NCBI GenBank assembly: GCA_913046125.1
Contig: CAJWRL010000033.1
Span: 1-8,412, forward strand
Source: an uncultured Gammaproteobacteria bacterium
GTDB taxonomy: Bacteria; Pseudomonadota; Gammaproteobacteria; GCA-002705445; GCA-002716945
Length of the DNA: 8,412 nt
Reading direction: 5' to 3'
Shown here piece after piece: positions 1-5,821 of the stretch. The first letter of the stretch is position 1. The number at the start of each line of letters is the position of its first letter. Position numbers and translations under genes: made by a program. Below the pieces are notes generated by a model, which saw nothing but the letters and a program-made list of their open reading frames with translations, did no database searches and was not told the DNA's origin.

Positions 1-816
1 TAGTATTCCATTACACTCATCTAATAATTTTGAAAATGGTGTTCCCAGTGGTGCCTCTATTACTTTTGGTTTGTTGAGATGACCACTCATACAAAACATT
101 TTTACTCCATGTGCATCACCAGCACCTAAACTTTTGTACCAATCTACTCCATTTTTTATGATATAAGGGACGGATGCTATGGTTTCGGTGTTGTTTATTA
201 TAGTAGGCTTGCCATAAAGTCCTTGAACTGCTGGAAATGGTGGTTTAATTCTAGGCATACCTCTTTTTCCTTCGATAGATTCAAGCATAGCAGTCTCTTC
301 TCCAACTATATAGGCACCAGCGCCTATTAGTGGAATGATGTTTATAGAAACATTTGAACCCAAAATATTATCTCCGATAAAGTTATGCTCGTATGCCTCT
401 TTTATTGCATTATTTGTTACTTTCCATTGATCACCAATAAATTCACCTCTAAGGTAATTATAACCAACGGATGCCCCAATGGCGTAACATGCAATTAACA
501 TACCTTCGATAACAGAATGAGGATTATATCTTAATATGTCTCTATCCTTACAAGTTCCTGGTTCACTCTCATCTGAGTTACATACCAAATATTTTTGAGA
601 TTTAGTTGATGATATGAACGACCACTTTAAGCCTGTGAGAAATCCAGCGCCGCCTTTGCCTTTTAGTTGAGAGTCTTTGATTGTTTCTATTATCTGAGAC
701 TTTGGAGTTTGCTGATTTAATATCTCTCTCCATGCCGAATATCCACCAAGTTTGATATAAGTTTCAATACTTGATGGATCTTTATGGTCAAATGTCTGGG
801 TGCATACCTTAATCAT
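1..816 (-). CDS. nuoF: NADH-quinone oxidoreductase subunit F (NuoF), C-terminus cut by window edge
   Basis: NuoF binds FMN and NADH and carries out the first step of complex I, taking electrons from NADH and passing them to the iron-sulfur chain. I translated this frame by hand from the ATG at 816. It stays open for 272 codons to the left edge, so it is 3'-partial. Visible motifs are a glycine-rich FMN/NADH loop GKGGAGF (residues 53-59, then LTGLKW), the YLVCNSDESEPGTCKDRD block (76-93) and GAGAYIVGEET (165-175), followed by KPPFPA and NNTET. The CxxCxxC motif that binds 4Fe-4S cluster N3 would lie beyond the window. The start overlaps the nuoE end by 8 bases and has GGA 7 bases upstream. The usual GFPTG reads GFLTG here. 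Identity is certain from the family motifs and the operon position after nuoE. Confidence 0.96.
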   Translation of the reverse strand, partial: MIKVCTQTFDHKDPSSIETYIKLGGYSAWREILNQQTPKSQIIETIKDSQLKGKGGAGFLTGLKWSFISSTKSQKYLVCNSDESEPGTCKDRDILRYNPHSVIEGMLIACYAIGASVGYNYLRGEFIGDQWKVTNNAIKEAYEHNFIGDNILGSNVSINIIPLIGAGAYIVGEETAMLESIEGKRGMPRIKPPFPAVQGLYGKPTIINNTETIASVPYIIKNGVDWYKSLGAGDAHGVKMFCMSGHLNKPKVIEAPLGTPFSKLLDECNGIL

Positions 817-1303
817 CTTTTATTCCATCTAAAATTTTATCAATTTTCTCAAAAGTTAAATTTTCATAATTGACATGATTTACTTGCATCATTGGCGCTC
901 CATTACATGCAGCTAAACATTCCATTTCATCTTTAAGATAAAATTTATTATCTTTGGTAGACTCACCAATTTTTATTTTCAGTTTCTTCTCTATATACTC
1001 AACAATCTGATCAGAATTTCTCAACATACAGGATACATTCGTACAAACTGAGATAGTATTTTTGCCAACAGGTTTAAGATTGAACATAGAGTAGAAAGTT
1101 GCAACCTCGTATACATCAATTTTTTGAACATTTAAATACTGTGCAAGAGCTCCAATCAATTCTCCATTTAGATATCCACCGTTTTCATGTTGAATAATAA
1201 GTAATGATTCTATTATGGATGATTTATTTTTATCATGCGGAAATTTAGTTCTTATAGAATCTATCTCTTTTCTAATATTTTCAGAGAGAATATCATGTAT
1301 CAT
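809..1303 (-). CDS. nuoE: NADH-quinone oxidoreductase subunit E (NuoE, 24 kDa-type)
   Basis: NuoE is the peripheral complex I subunit that holds 2Fe-2S cluster N1a beside NuoF in the NADH-oxidising module. The 164-residue protein has a normal length. An N-terminal helical part (including IESLLIIQHENGGYL and VYEVATFYSMF) precedes a thioredoxin-like domain. The four expected cluster ligands are visible as C87 and C92 (SVCTNVSC) and C129 and C133 (ECLAACNGAP). The ATG lies inside the nuoD stop (ATGA, 4-base overlap), and GGGGAG stands 8 bases upstream at 1312-1317, inside the conserved nuoD C-terminal codons, so the start is well supported. The 3' end overlaps nuoF by 8 bases. Confidence 0.97.
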   Translation of the reverse strand: MIHDILSENIRKEIDSIRTKFPHDKNKSSIIESLLIIQHENGGYLNGELIGALAQYLNVQKIDVYEVATFYSMFNLKPVGKNTISVCTNVSCMLRNSDQIVEYIEKKLKIKIGESTKDNKFYLKDEMECLAACNGAPMMQVNHVNYENLTFEKIDKILDGIKDD

Positions 1304-2553
1304 CGATCAATCTCCCCAAATACAATATCTTGAGTTCCTATAATTGTCACCACATCAGATAACATATGTCCTTTCACCATCTCATCTAGTGAAGCTAGGT
1401 GAGGGAATCCCGGCGCCCTTATCTTTAGCCTATAAGGTTTATTAGCACCGTCAGAAATCATATAAATTCCAAATTCGCCTTTTGGAGCCTCTACACATTT
1501 ATATGTTTCTCCAACTGGCAAACAGTAACCTTCACTAAATAGCTTAAAATGATGGATTAGAGATTCCATGTTTTCTTTCATGTCGTCTCTATCAGGTGGT
1601 GCTATCTTATTATTCGATGATATAAAATCTCCATTGTCATTTTTTAACCAGTCGCAGCATTGTTTTATAATCTTAGCGGATTCCCGCATTTCTTGCATCC
1701 TTACAAGATATCGATCATATGAGTCACCTTCTGTACCTATAGGAATGTCAAATTCAAGATTTTTATATATTTCATAAGGCTCCTTCTTCCTTAGATCCCA
1801 TTCGACCCCTGAGCCTCTCAACATAGGTCCTGTAAAACCAAGATCAATTGCTCGATCAGGAGAAACTACTCCAATGCCAACTGTTCTTTGTTTCCAGATT
1901 CTGTTATCAGTTAATAGATTTTCATATTCATCAACATTTTTTGGAAATCTATCAATAAAGCTATCTATGAAATCTAAAAGAGATCCTTCACGGTTATAGT
2001 TAAGTTTTTCAACTTGATCGAGATTCTGGTTCTTATTTAGCATATATTTAGGCATGATATTCGGTAAATCTTTTGCGACACCACCTGGGCGGTAATACGT
2101 TGCATGCATCCTGGTTCCAGATACAGCCTCATAACAGTCCATTAAGTCTTCTCTTTCTCGAAATGCGTACAAAAATACAGACATTGCTCCTATGTCTAGT
2201 GCATGAGCACCTAACCACAGTAGATGATTTAAAATACGTGTAATTTCATCAAACATAACTCGAATATATTTTGATCTCTCAGGTATATCGAGCTTCATTA
2301 TGTCTTCAATTGCTAAAACATACGCATGCTCATTACACATCATTGATACATAATCTAAACGATCCATGTAACCTATATTTTGATTATAGGGTTTTGATTC
2401 AGCAAGCTTCTCTGTTGCCCTATGAAGAAGACCAATATGCGGATCTGCACTTCGAATCACTTCTCCATCCATTTCCAAAATTAGTCTAAGCACCCCATGT
2501 GCTGCAGGATGTTGAGGACCAAAATTCATAGTAAAGTTTTTATAATCACTCAT
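1300..2553 (-). CDS. nuoD: NADH-quinone oxidoreductase subunit D (NuoD, 49 kDa-type)
   Basis: NuoD forms much of the quinone-binding pocket of complex I, together with NuoB. The 417-residue protein is full length. It begins with the FGPQHPAAHGVLR block (residues 11-23) and continues with LHRATEKLAESKPYNQNIGYMDRLDY (43-68). Aligned by eye with the Thermus subunit, H19 and Y68 match the quinone-headgroup His and Tyr. The C-terminus ends in the family-typical FGEIDR. It is a separate gene, not fused to NuoC as in E. coli. The ATG overlaps the nuoC stop by one base (TAATG), with AGGAAG just upstream (2559-2564), so translation is probably coupled. The nuoE start overlaps its stop. Confidence 0.98.
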   Translation of the reverse strand: MSDYKNFTMNFGPQHPAAHGVLRLILEMDGEVIRSADPHIGLLHRATEKLAESKPYNQNIGYMDRLDYVSMMCNEHAYVLAIEDIMKLDIPERSKYIRVMFDEITRILNHLLWLGAHALDIGAMSVFLYAFREREDLMDCYEAVSGTRMHATYYRPGGVAKDLPNIMPKYMLNKNQNLDQVEKLNYNREGSLLDFIDSFIDRFPKNVDEYENLLTDNRIWKQRTVGIGVVSPDRAIDLGFTGPMLRGSGVEWDLRKKEPYEIYKNLEFDIPIGTEGDSYDRYLVRMQEMRESAKIIKQCCDWLKNDNGDFISSNNKIAPPDRDDMKENMESLIHHFKLFSEGYCLPVGETYKCVEAPKGEFGIYMISDGANKPYRLKIRAPGFPHLASLDEMVKGHMLSDVVTIIGTQDIVFGEIDR

Positions 2554-3194
2554 TATTTCTTCCTAATAACTTTTGGAACTAGTGTTCTTGGTTCTATGTC
2601 AACCGGCTCATTCACAACTCTTCTTTGCTCAGGATCATACCTTACTTGTGTGTTGCCAACTAAAGGAAATTTTTTTCTAAAAGGATGACCTATAAAGCCA
2701 TAGTCTGTGAGAATTCTCCTGAGATCGTTATGTCCCTCAAATAGAACACCAAATAAGTCGTATGCCTCTCTTTCGTACCAATCAGCAGATGCAAACAAAT
2801 CAGTGACCGATGGTATAATTAAAGAGTCGTCATCAAGAAAACATTTAACTCTAATTCTTTGATTATGAGTAATTGATAGTAAATGGTAAGTTACACATAA
2901 ATCATACTCATCTTCATTTGTTTCATTTGAGAAATCTATTCTACTATGTGAAGACGGTCTTATTCCTCTGTTGTAGCCAGTACTTGTTGCCTCTTTTGTT
3001 TGCCATTCAGAATCACCATATTCGACATAGTCTACAGCACAAAGATCAATGAGTTGTGTAAATTTTAAATCTATATCATCTTTGAGTAACGATAGTACTT
3101 TTTTTAACTTAGATTTATCGACTGTAACTGTAGTCATATCTGATTCAATGTAATCAATAATATGGCCCTCAAGCAATTCCCTGATTTTATTCAT
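2553..3194 (-). CDS. nuoC: NADH-quinone oxidoreductase subunit C (NuoC, 30 kDa-type)
   Basis: NuoC is the soluble structural subunit linking the NADH-oxidising arm of complex I to the quinone module. The 213 residues include the 30 kDa signature WYEREAYDLFGVLFEGHNDLRRILTDYGF (about 138-166), then HPFRKKFPLVG and the tail RYDPEQRRVVNEPVDIEPR typical of stand-alone beta/gammaproteobacterial NuoC. A hydrophilic segment around EWQTKEATSTGYNRGIRPS (64-82) is also normal for that type. No clear Shine-Dalgarno sequence precedes the ATG. It starts 6 bases after the nuoB stop (3195-3200) and probably depends on ribosomes leaving nuoB. Its stop overlaps the nuoD start. Confidence 0.97.
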   Translation of the reverse strand: MNKIRELLEGHIIDYIESDMTTVTVDKSKLKKVLSLLKDDIDLKFTQLIDLCAVDYVEYGDSEWQTKEATSTGYNRGIRPSSHSRIDFSNETNEDEYDLCVTYHLLSITHNQRIRVKCFLDDDSLIIPSVTDLFASADWYEREAYDLFGVLFEGHNDLRRILTDYGFIGHPFRKKFPLVGNTQVRYDPEQRRVVNEPVDIEPRTLVPKVIRKK

Positions 3195-3200
3195 AACTAA

Positions 3201-3680
3201 TTACTTAATTTTAATTCTATTTTTATTTCTAATTTTATTTTGCAGTTGAAGAATTCCATACAGCAAAGCTTCTGCGGTTGGTGGACAACCAGGAACATAG
3301 ACATCAACAGGAACTATTCTATCGCAGCCACGAACGACTGAGTAGGAATAATGATAGTACCCTCCACCATTTGCACACGACCCCATTGATATAACCCATT
3401 TTGGATCCGCCATTTGATCATAAACCTTCCTTAATGCAGGAGCCATTTTATTTACTAAAGTTCCAGCGACAATCATAACATCTGATTGTCTAGGACTAGG
3501 TCTAAATAGCATACCAAATCTATCTAAATCATAACGAGAAGCGCCCGCATGCATCATTTCAACTGCACAACATGCTAAGCCAAAAGTCATTGGCCATAGT
3601 GATCCAGTTCTTGCCCAATCAAACAGACTCTCGGAATCTGCAAGAACAAAGCCATCTCTTTGTATATTTTCTAATCCCAT
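3201..3680 (-). CDS. nuoB: NADH-quinone oxidoreductase subunit B (NuoB, PSST-type)
   Basis: NuoB carries 4Fe-4S cluster N2, the terminal electron donor to quinone. From the start chosen here the protein has 159 residues. The N2 ligands are visible as the tandem C37-C38 (GLACCAVEMMH), C102 (GSCANGGG) and C132 (VPGCPPTAEAL). WARTGSLWPMTFG and RPSPRQSDVMIVAGT are family hallmarks. I chose the ATG at 3680, not the longer in-frame ATG at 3701. AAAGGAG stands 7 bases before 3680, the resulting N-terminus MGLENIQRDGFVLAD matches the usual short NuoB start, and the extra MEERSSR of the longer form matches nothing I know. The overlap with nuoA is then 10 bases. The C-terminus is basic (KIRNKNRIKIK). 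Confidence 0.96.
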   Translation of the reverse strand: MGLENIQRDGFVLADSESLFDWARTGSLWPMTFGLACCAVEMMHAGASRYDLDRFGMLFRPSPRQSDVMIVAGTLVNKMAPALRKVYDQMADPKWVISMGSCANGGGYYHYSYSVVRGCDRIVPVDVYVPGCPPTAEALLYGILQLQNKIRNKNRIKIK

Positions 3681-4027
3681 TCTAGAGCTCCTTTCTTCCA
3701 TTCATATATAAATCCAACAAGAAGTATAAGAATAAATATTGCCATTGCAAGATAGCCTTCGAGTCCTATATGGTCTAAAACAACTGCCCATGGAAACAAA
3801 AAAGCAATTTCTAAATCAAAAATAATAAATAGAATTGCAACAAGATAAAACCTTACGTCAAATTTCATTCGAGAATCCTCGAAGGGTTCGAAACCACATT
3901 CATATGGGGAGTTTTTTTCATCATCTGGATTACTGCCCCCAAATATAAAACCAGCAGTTAGCATCACTGACGCAAATATCAGCGCTAAAGCTAAAAATAT
4001 TAATATTGGCAGGTATTCATACAGCAT
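3671..4027 (-). CDS. nuoA: NADH-quinone oxidoreductase subunit A (NuoA, ND3-type)
   Basis: NuoA is a small membrane subunit at the junction of the complex I arms, homologous to mitochondrial ND3. The 118 residues hold three predicted membrane helices (about 6-29, 60-83 and 92-110). The connecting loop NSPYECGFEPFEDSRMKFDVRFYLVAI (39-65) contains C44, equivalent to the ND3 loop cysteine, and helix 2 carries the conserved acids D71 and E73 (FDLE). This loop and the FLFPWAVV stretch are of the alpha/beta-proteobacterial and mitochondrial type, unlike E. coli NuoA. It is the first gene of the nuo operon, after a 51-base divergent intergenic region. AGGA lies 11 bases before the ATG, a rather long spacing. 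The end overlaps nuoB by 10 bases. Confidence 0.97.
   Translation of the reverse strand: MLYEYLPILIFLALALIFASVMLTAGFIFGGSNPDDEKNSPYECGFEPFEDSRMKFDVRFYLVAILFIIFDLEIAFLFPWAVVLDHIGLEGYLAMAIFILILLVGFIYEWKKGALEWD
3688..3694 (-). promoter_or_regulatory. Ribosome binding site that decides the nuoB start
   Basis: On the minus strand the bases read AAAGGAG, followed by the 7-base spacer CTCTAGA and then ATG at 3680. This is the strongest Shine-Dalgarno match I found in the window, and it lies inside the last codons of nuoA. The alternative ATG at 3701 has only a weak upstream match. Confidence 0.8.
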
Positions 4028-4078
4028 GTCTTATTATATCCTATATATATTCAAATACTAATTAGCATTACATTAATT
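4028..4078. promoter_or_regulatory. Divergent promoter region between nuoA and the PNPOx-family gene
   Basis: These 51 very AT-rich bases separate two genes that start in opposite directions, so the promoters of both are expected here or within the neighbouring 5' codons. For nuoA the minus strand has a perfect TATAAT at 4033-4038, but it ends only 5 bases before the ATG, and the best -35 at 17-base spacing (TTAGTA) is poor. A TATATA run lies further upstream (4042-4049). For the plus-strand gene, TTGGCA at 4006-4011, inside nuoA, is a 5-of-6 match to a -35, but the nearest good -10 (TATTAT, 4032-4037) is 20 bases away. A short palindrome CTAATTAG occupies 4058-4065. The region must act as a promoter by layout. 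The exact elements are uncertain. Confidence 0.5.
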
Positions 4079-4651
4079 ATGAGAGCAATAAATACGTTAG
4101 AAACATTAGAAAATGTAAGAGAAAATATATCGAATAGCCTCACTGAGGGGGTTAAAAATAGAAAGTCAGATTTTAGAACTTTTACATTTTGCACATCGGG
4201 AAAGTTCCCTACAGGGAGAACAGTAGTTCTTCGTGGTTATAACTCGGAAAATGGTATTATAACTCTCCACTCAAATTATCATGCTGATAAAATAAAAGAC
4301 TTAAATATAAACCCGAATGTTTGTTGTGTTTTTTATAGTAAAGGAATGAAAATACAGATTAGATGTTTTGGTCGCGCTATAGTAAATTACGATAATGATA
4401 GATCTTCATATGCATGGGCCAACATGAGTGATATGTCTAAAGAATGTTATTTTCAAGTTCCTAATCCTGGAACAACTATGGAGAGATACAATGATTTCTC
4501 GAAAGAAATAACTGATAAAAAAAGTGAGGCATTTTCAGTAATCGATGTAGATATTGTGAAAATTGATTGGTTATACCTTAAAAGAGAAGGTCATCGGCGT
4601 GCAAATATTTTTGTAAAAGAATCGGCCAAAGATACATGGGTTAGTCCTTAG
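4079..4651 (+). CDS. Pyridoxamine 5'-phosphate oxidase family flavoprotein (PdxH-like)
   Basis: This is a 190-residue split-barrel protein expected to bind FMN. The core runs from about residue 31 to 102: GRTVVLRGY (46-54), then HSNYHADK (64-71, the FMN-phosphate region), NPNVCCVFY (78-86) and IQIRCFGRA (92-100, with Q93). The C-terminus has WLYLKREGHRRANIF (164-178) and ends TWVSP, comparable to the GEHRLHDRF and RLAP end of E. coli PdxH. It is shorter than PdxH (about 218 residues), lacks most of its N-terminal extension, and has D70 where PdxH has an FMN-phosphate arginine. The pattern WANMSDMSKECYFQVPNPGT (113-132) recalls a distinct PNPOx-family branch common in proteobacteria whose substrate is, to my knowledge, unassigned. 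It could make PLP or act on another substrate. It is the only plus-strand gene here, with no clear Shine-Dalgarno sequence, and it converges on the tRNA. Confidence 0.85.
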   Translation: MRAINTLETLENVRENISNSLTEGVKNRKSDFRTFTFCTSGKFPTGRTVVLRGYNSENGIITLHSNYHADKIKDLNINPNVCCVFYSKGMKIQIRCFGRAIVNYDNDRSSYAWANMSDMSKECYFQVPNPGTTMERYNDFSKEITDKKSEAFSVIDVDIVKIDWLYLKREGHRRANIFVKESAKDTWVSP

Positions 4652-4656
4652 ACGCA

Positions 4657-4738
4657 TGCCGATGGCCGGACTCGAACCGGCACGACTTTCGCCACTGCCC
4701 CCTCAAGACAGCGTGTCTACCAATTCCACCACATCGGC
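4657..4738 (-). tRNA. tRNA-Leu (anticodon GAG)
   Basis: Read on the minus strand, the 82 bases fold into a complete type II cloverleaf. There is a perfect 7-bp acceptor stem (GCCGATG with CATCGGC), a leucine-type D arm, and an anticodon stem CTGTC/GGCAG (one G-U pair) around the loop TTGAGGG, giving anticodon GAG at 4702-4704. A 13-base variable arm forms a short stem capped by GAAA, and the T arm is GCCGG-TTCGAGT-CCGGC. The discriminator is A at 4657. The next bases read TGC, so the 3' CCA is not encoded and must be added by nucleotidyltransferase. The 5' end follows the secG stop codon with no gap. tRNA-Leu(GAG) downstream of secG is a known gammaproteobacterial arrangement. Confidence 0.97.
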
Positions 4739-5050
4739 TTAAGGTTTATCAAATTTTTCTTGATCGTCAACTATCTCTTCTTTGACTGTCTCATTTATAA
4801 GACTTTTAGATGCCTGACTTTTATTTGACGATATGTATGCAAGACTCAAACTTGTTACAAAGAAACTGAGTGCAACTATTGTAGTCAATTTATTAAGAAA
4901 AGTTGCGTTGCCTCTAGCGCCAAATACAGTAGAAGAGGCTCCTGAACCGAAAGCTGCCCCAGCATCAGCTCCTTTTCCTTGTTGCACAAGAACGAGGACT
5001 ACGAGGATTACTGCGAGAATTATATGTATAGTTAATAGCGCTGTTTGCAT
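4739..5050 (-). CDS. secG: Protein translocase subunit SecG
   Basis: SecG is the small auxiliary subunit of the SecYEG channel that aids SecA-driven protein export across the inner membrane. The 103 residues hold two hydrophobic helices (about 3-22 and 53-73). Between them lies the strongly conserved loop LVQQGKGADAGAAFGSGASSTVFG (about 20-43), which identifies the family. After SNKSQ the tail is short, acidic and variable, as usual. The start lies 12 bases after the tpiA stop with only a weak GAG upstream, so it is probably co-transcribed with tpiA. The TAA stop occupies 4739-4741, directly against the first base of the tRNA, so tRNA 5' processing would cut the message exactly after the stop codon. 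Confidence 0.97.
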   Translation of the reverse strand: MQTALLTIHIILAVILVVLVLVQQGKGADAGAAFGSGASSTVFGARGNATFLNKLTTIVALSFFVTSLSLAYISSNKSQASKSLINETVKEEIVDDQEKFDKP

Positions 5051-5062
5051 TGTGTATTTATC

Positions 5063-5821
5063 TCAAATTGTGGAGCAAATATCAATAAATTTTTTTGCTA
5101 TCAATGATGCACCACCAATCAGGAGTCCATCTATGTGCTTGGTATTTATCAAAGATGATGCATTGTCTGGTGTAACACTTCCACCGTAGAGAATATGTAT
5201 GGATGCATACTTCTTATCAAATTTATTTACTGTATCTCTTATATATTTAAAAATGCTTACTAATTCTTCTGGTGAAGGTACTAATCCAGTACCAATAGCC
5301 CAAACTGGTTCATATGCTAAAATTAATTTGCTTGGATATTTTTTTAAATTATTTTTGTTATTCAAAAACAATTTTTTTAATTGCCTCTTTATGATTAACT
5401 TCGTTTTTTTATTTTTATAGTCATTTAGTGTTTCCCCAAAACAATAAATAATTTTGATGTCATTATCAATCAAACGGCTTACTTTGTTAGAAAATTCGGA
5501 TTCATCTTCATTGATTATATGCCGTCTCTCTGAATGCCCGACTAAACAATAATCTACTCCAGAGTCTTTTAACATTGAGCCTGATATTTCACCTGTATAT
5601 GCACCATCATTAAAAGCAGACACGTTCTGAGCTCCTAATTTTATTTGACTCTTGTGAATTAAATCTTTGATGGGTAATAAAAATATAGAAGGAGGAATAA
5701 TAACGATTTCGTGGGTGTATTTTTCCTTCTTTACAGCTTGAAGAACTTTTCGAGTAAGGCTAATGGAGCTTTTTAAGGTACCATTTTGTTTCCAATTTCC
5801 TGCTATGATTTTCTTTGACAT
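5063..5821 (-). CDS. tpiA: Triosephosphate isomerase
   Basis: This enzyme interconverts dihydroxyacetone phosphate and glyceraldehyde 3-phosphate in central carbon metabolism, as a cytoplasmic TIM barrel. The 252 residues are full length and all catalytic elements are visible: K11 in AGNWKQNG, H96 in VGHSERR, E171 in AYEPVWAIGTG, the loop 6 region continuing LVPSPEE, and the phosphate-binding YGGSV (212-216) and GLLIGGASL (232-240). The residue after the catalytic lysine is Q, where M or L is more usual. Residues 135-165 are exceptionally rich in Lys and Asn, a solvent-facing helix region probably shaped by AT bias. The ATG shares one base with the glmM stop (TAATG) and lacks a Shine-Dalgarno sequence, pointing to translational coupling. 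Confidence 0.98.
   Translation of the reverse strand: MSKKIIAGNWKQNGTLKSSISLTRKVLQAVKKEKYTHEIVIIPPSIFLLPIKDLIHKSQIKLGAQNVSAFNDGAYTGEISGSMLKDSGVDYCLVGHSERRHIINEDESEFSNKVSRLIDNDIKIIYCFGETLNDYKNKKTKLIIKRQLKKLFLNNKNNLKKYPSKLILAYEPVWAIGTGLVPSPEELVSIFKYIRDTVNKFDKKYASIHILYGGSVTPDNASSLINTKHIDGLLIGGASLIAKKFIDICSTI

Noticed and set aside
1568..2688. Plus-strand open frames opposite nuoD and nuoC (1568-1777, 2271-2489, 2497-2688)
   Set aside because: All lie antisense to well-conserved Nuo codons, are 63-72 codons long, and lack family motifs; I see no reason to call them genes.
3681..3701. Longer nuoB beginning at the ATG at 3701
   Set aside because: It has only a weak ribosome binding site, adds residues unlike the family, and would lengthen the overlap with nuoA to 31 bases; the ATG at 3680 has a near-ideal Shine-Dalgarno sequence.
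4041..4065. TA-repeat and CTAATTAG palindrome as a specific operator
   Set aside because: Short AT palindromes are expected by chance in such AT-rich DNA; without conservation data I cannot assign a regulator.
4652..4656. A terminator between the PNPOx-family gene and the tRNA
   Set aside because: Only 5 bases separate them and there is no T-tract after any hairpin. The tRNA itself can fold on either strand, but that is not evidence of a terminator.
4833..5189. A 118-codon open frame on the plus strand across secG and the tpiA 3' end
   Set aside because: It is antisense to two genes with strong family motifs, has no recognisable domain, and its composition (Thr, Ala, Pro and Cys from reversed SecG codons) is that of a shadow frame.
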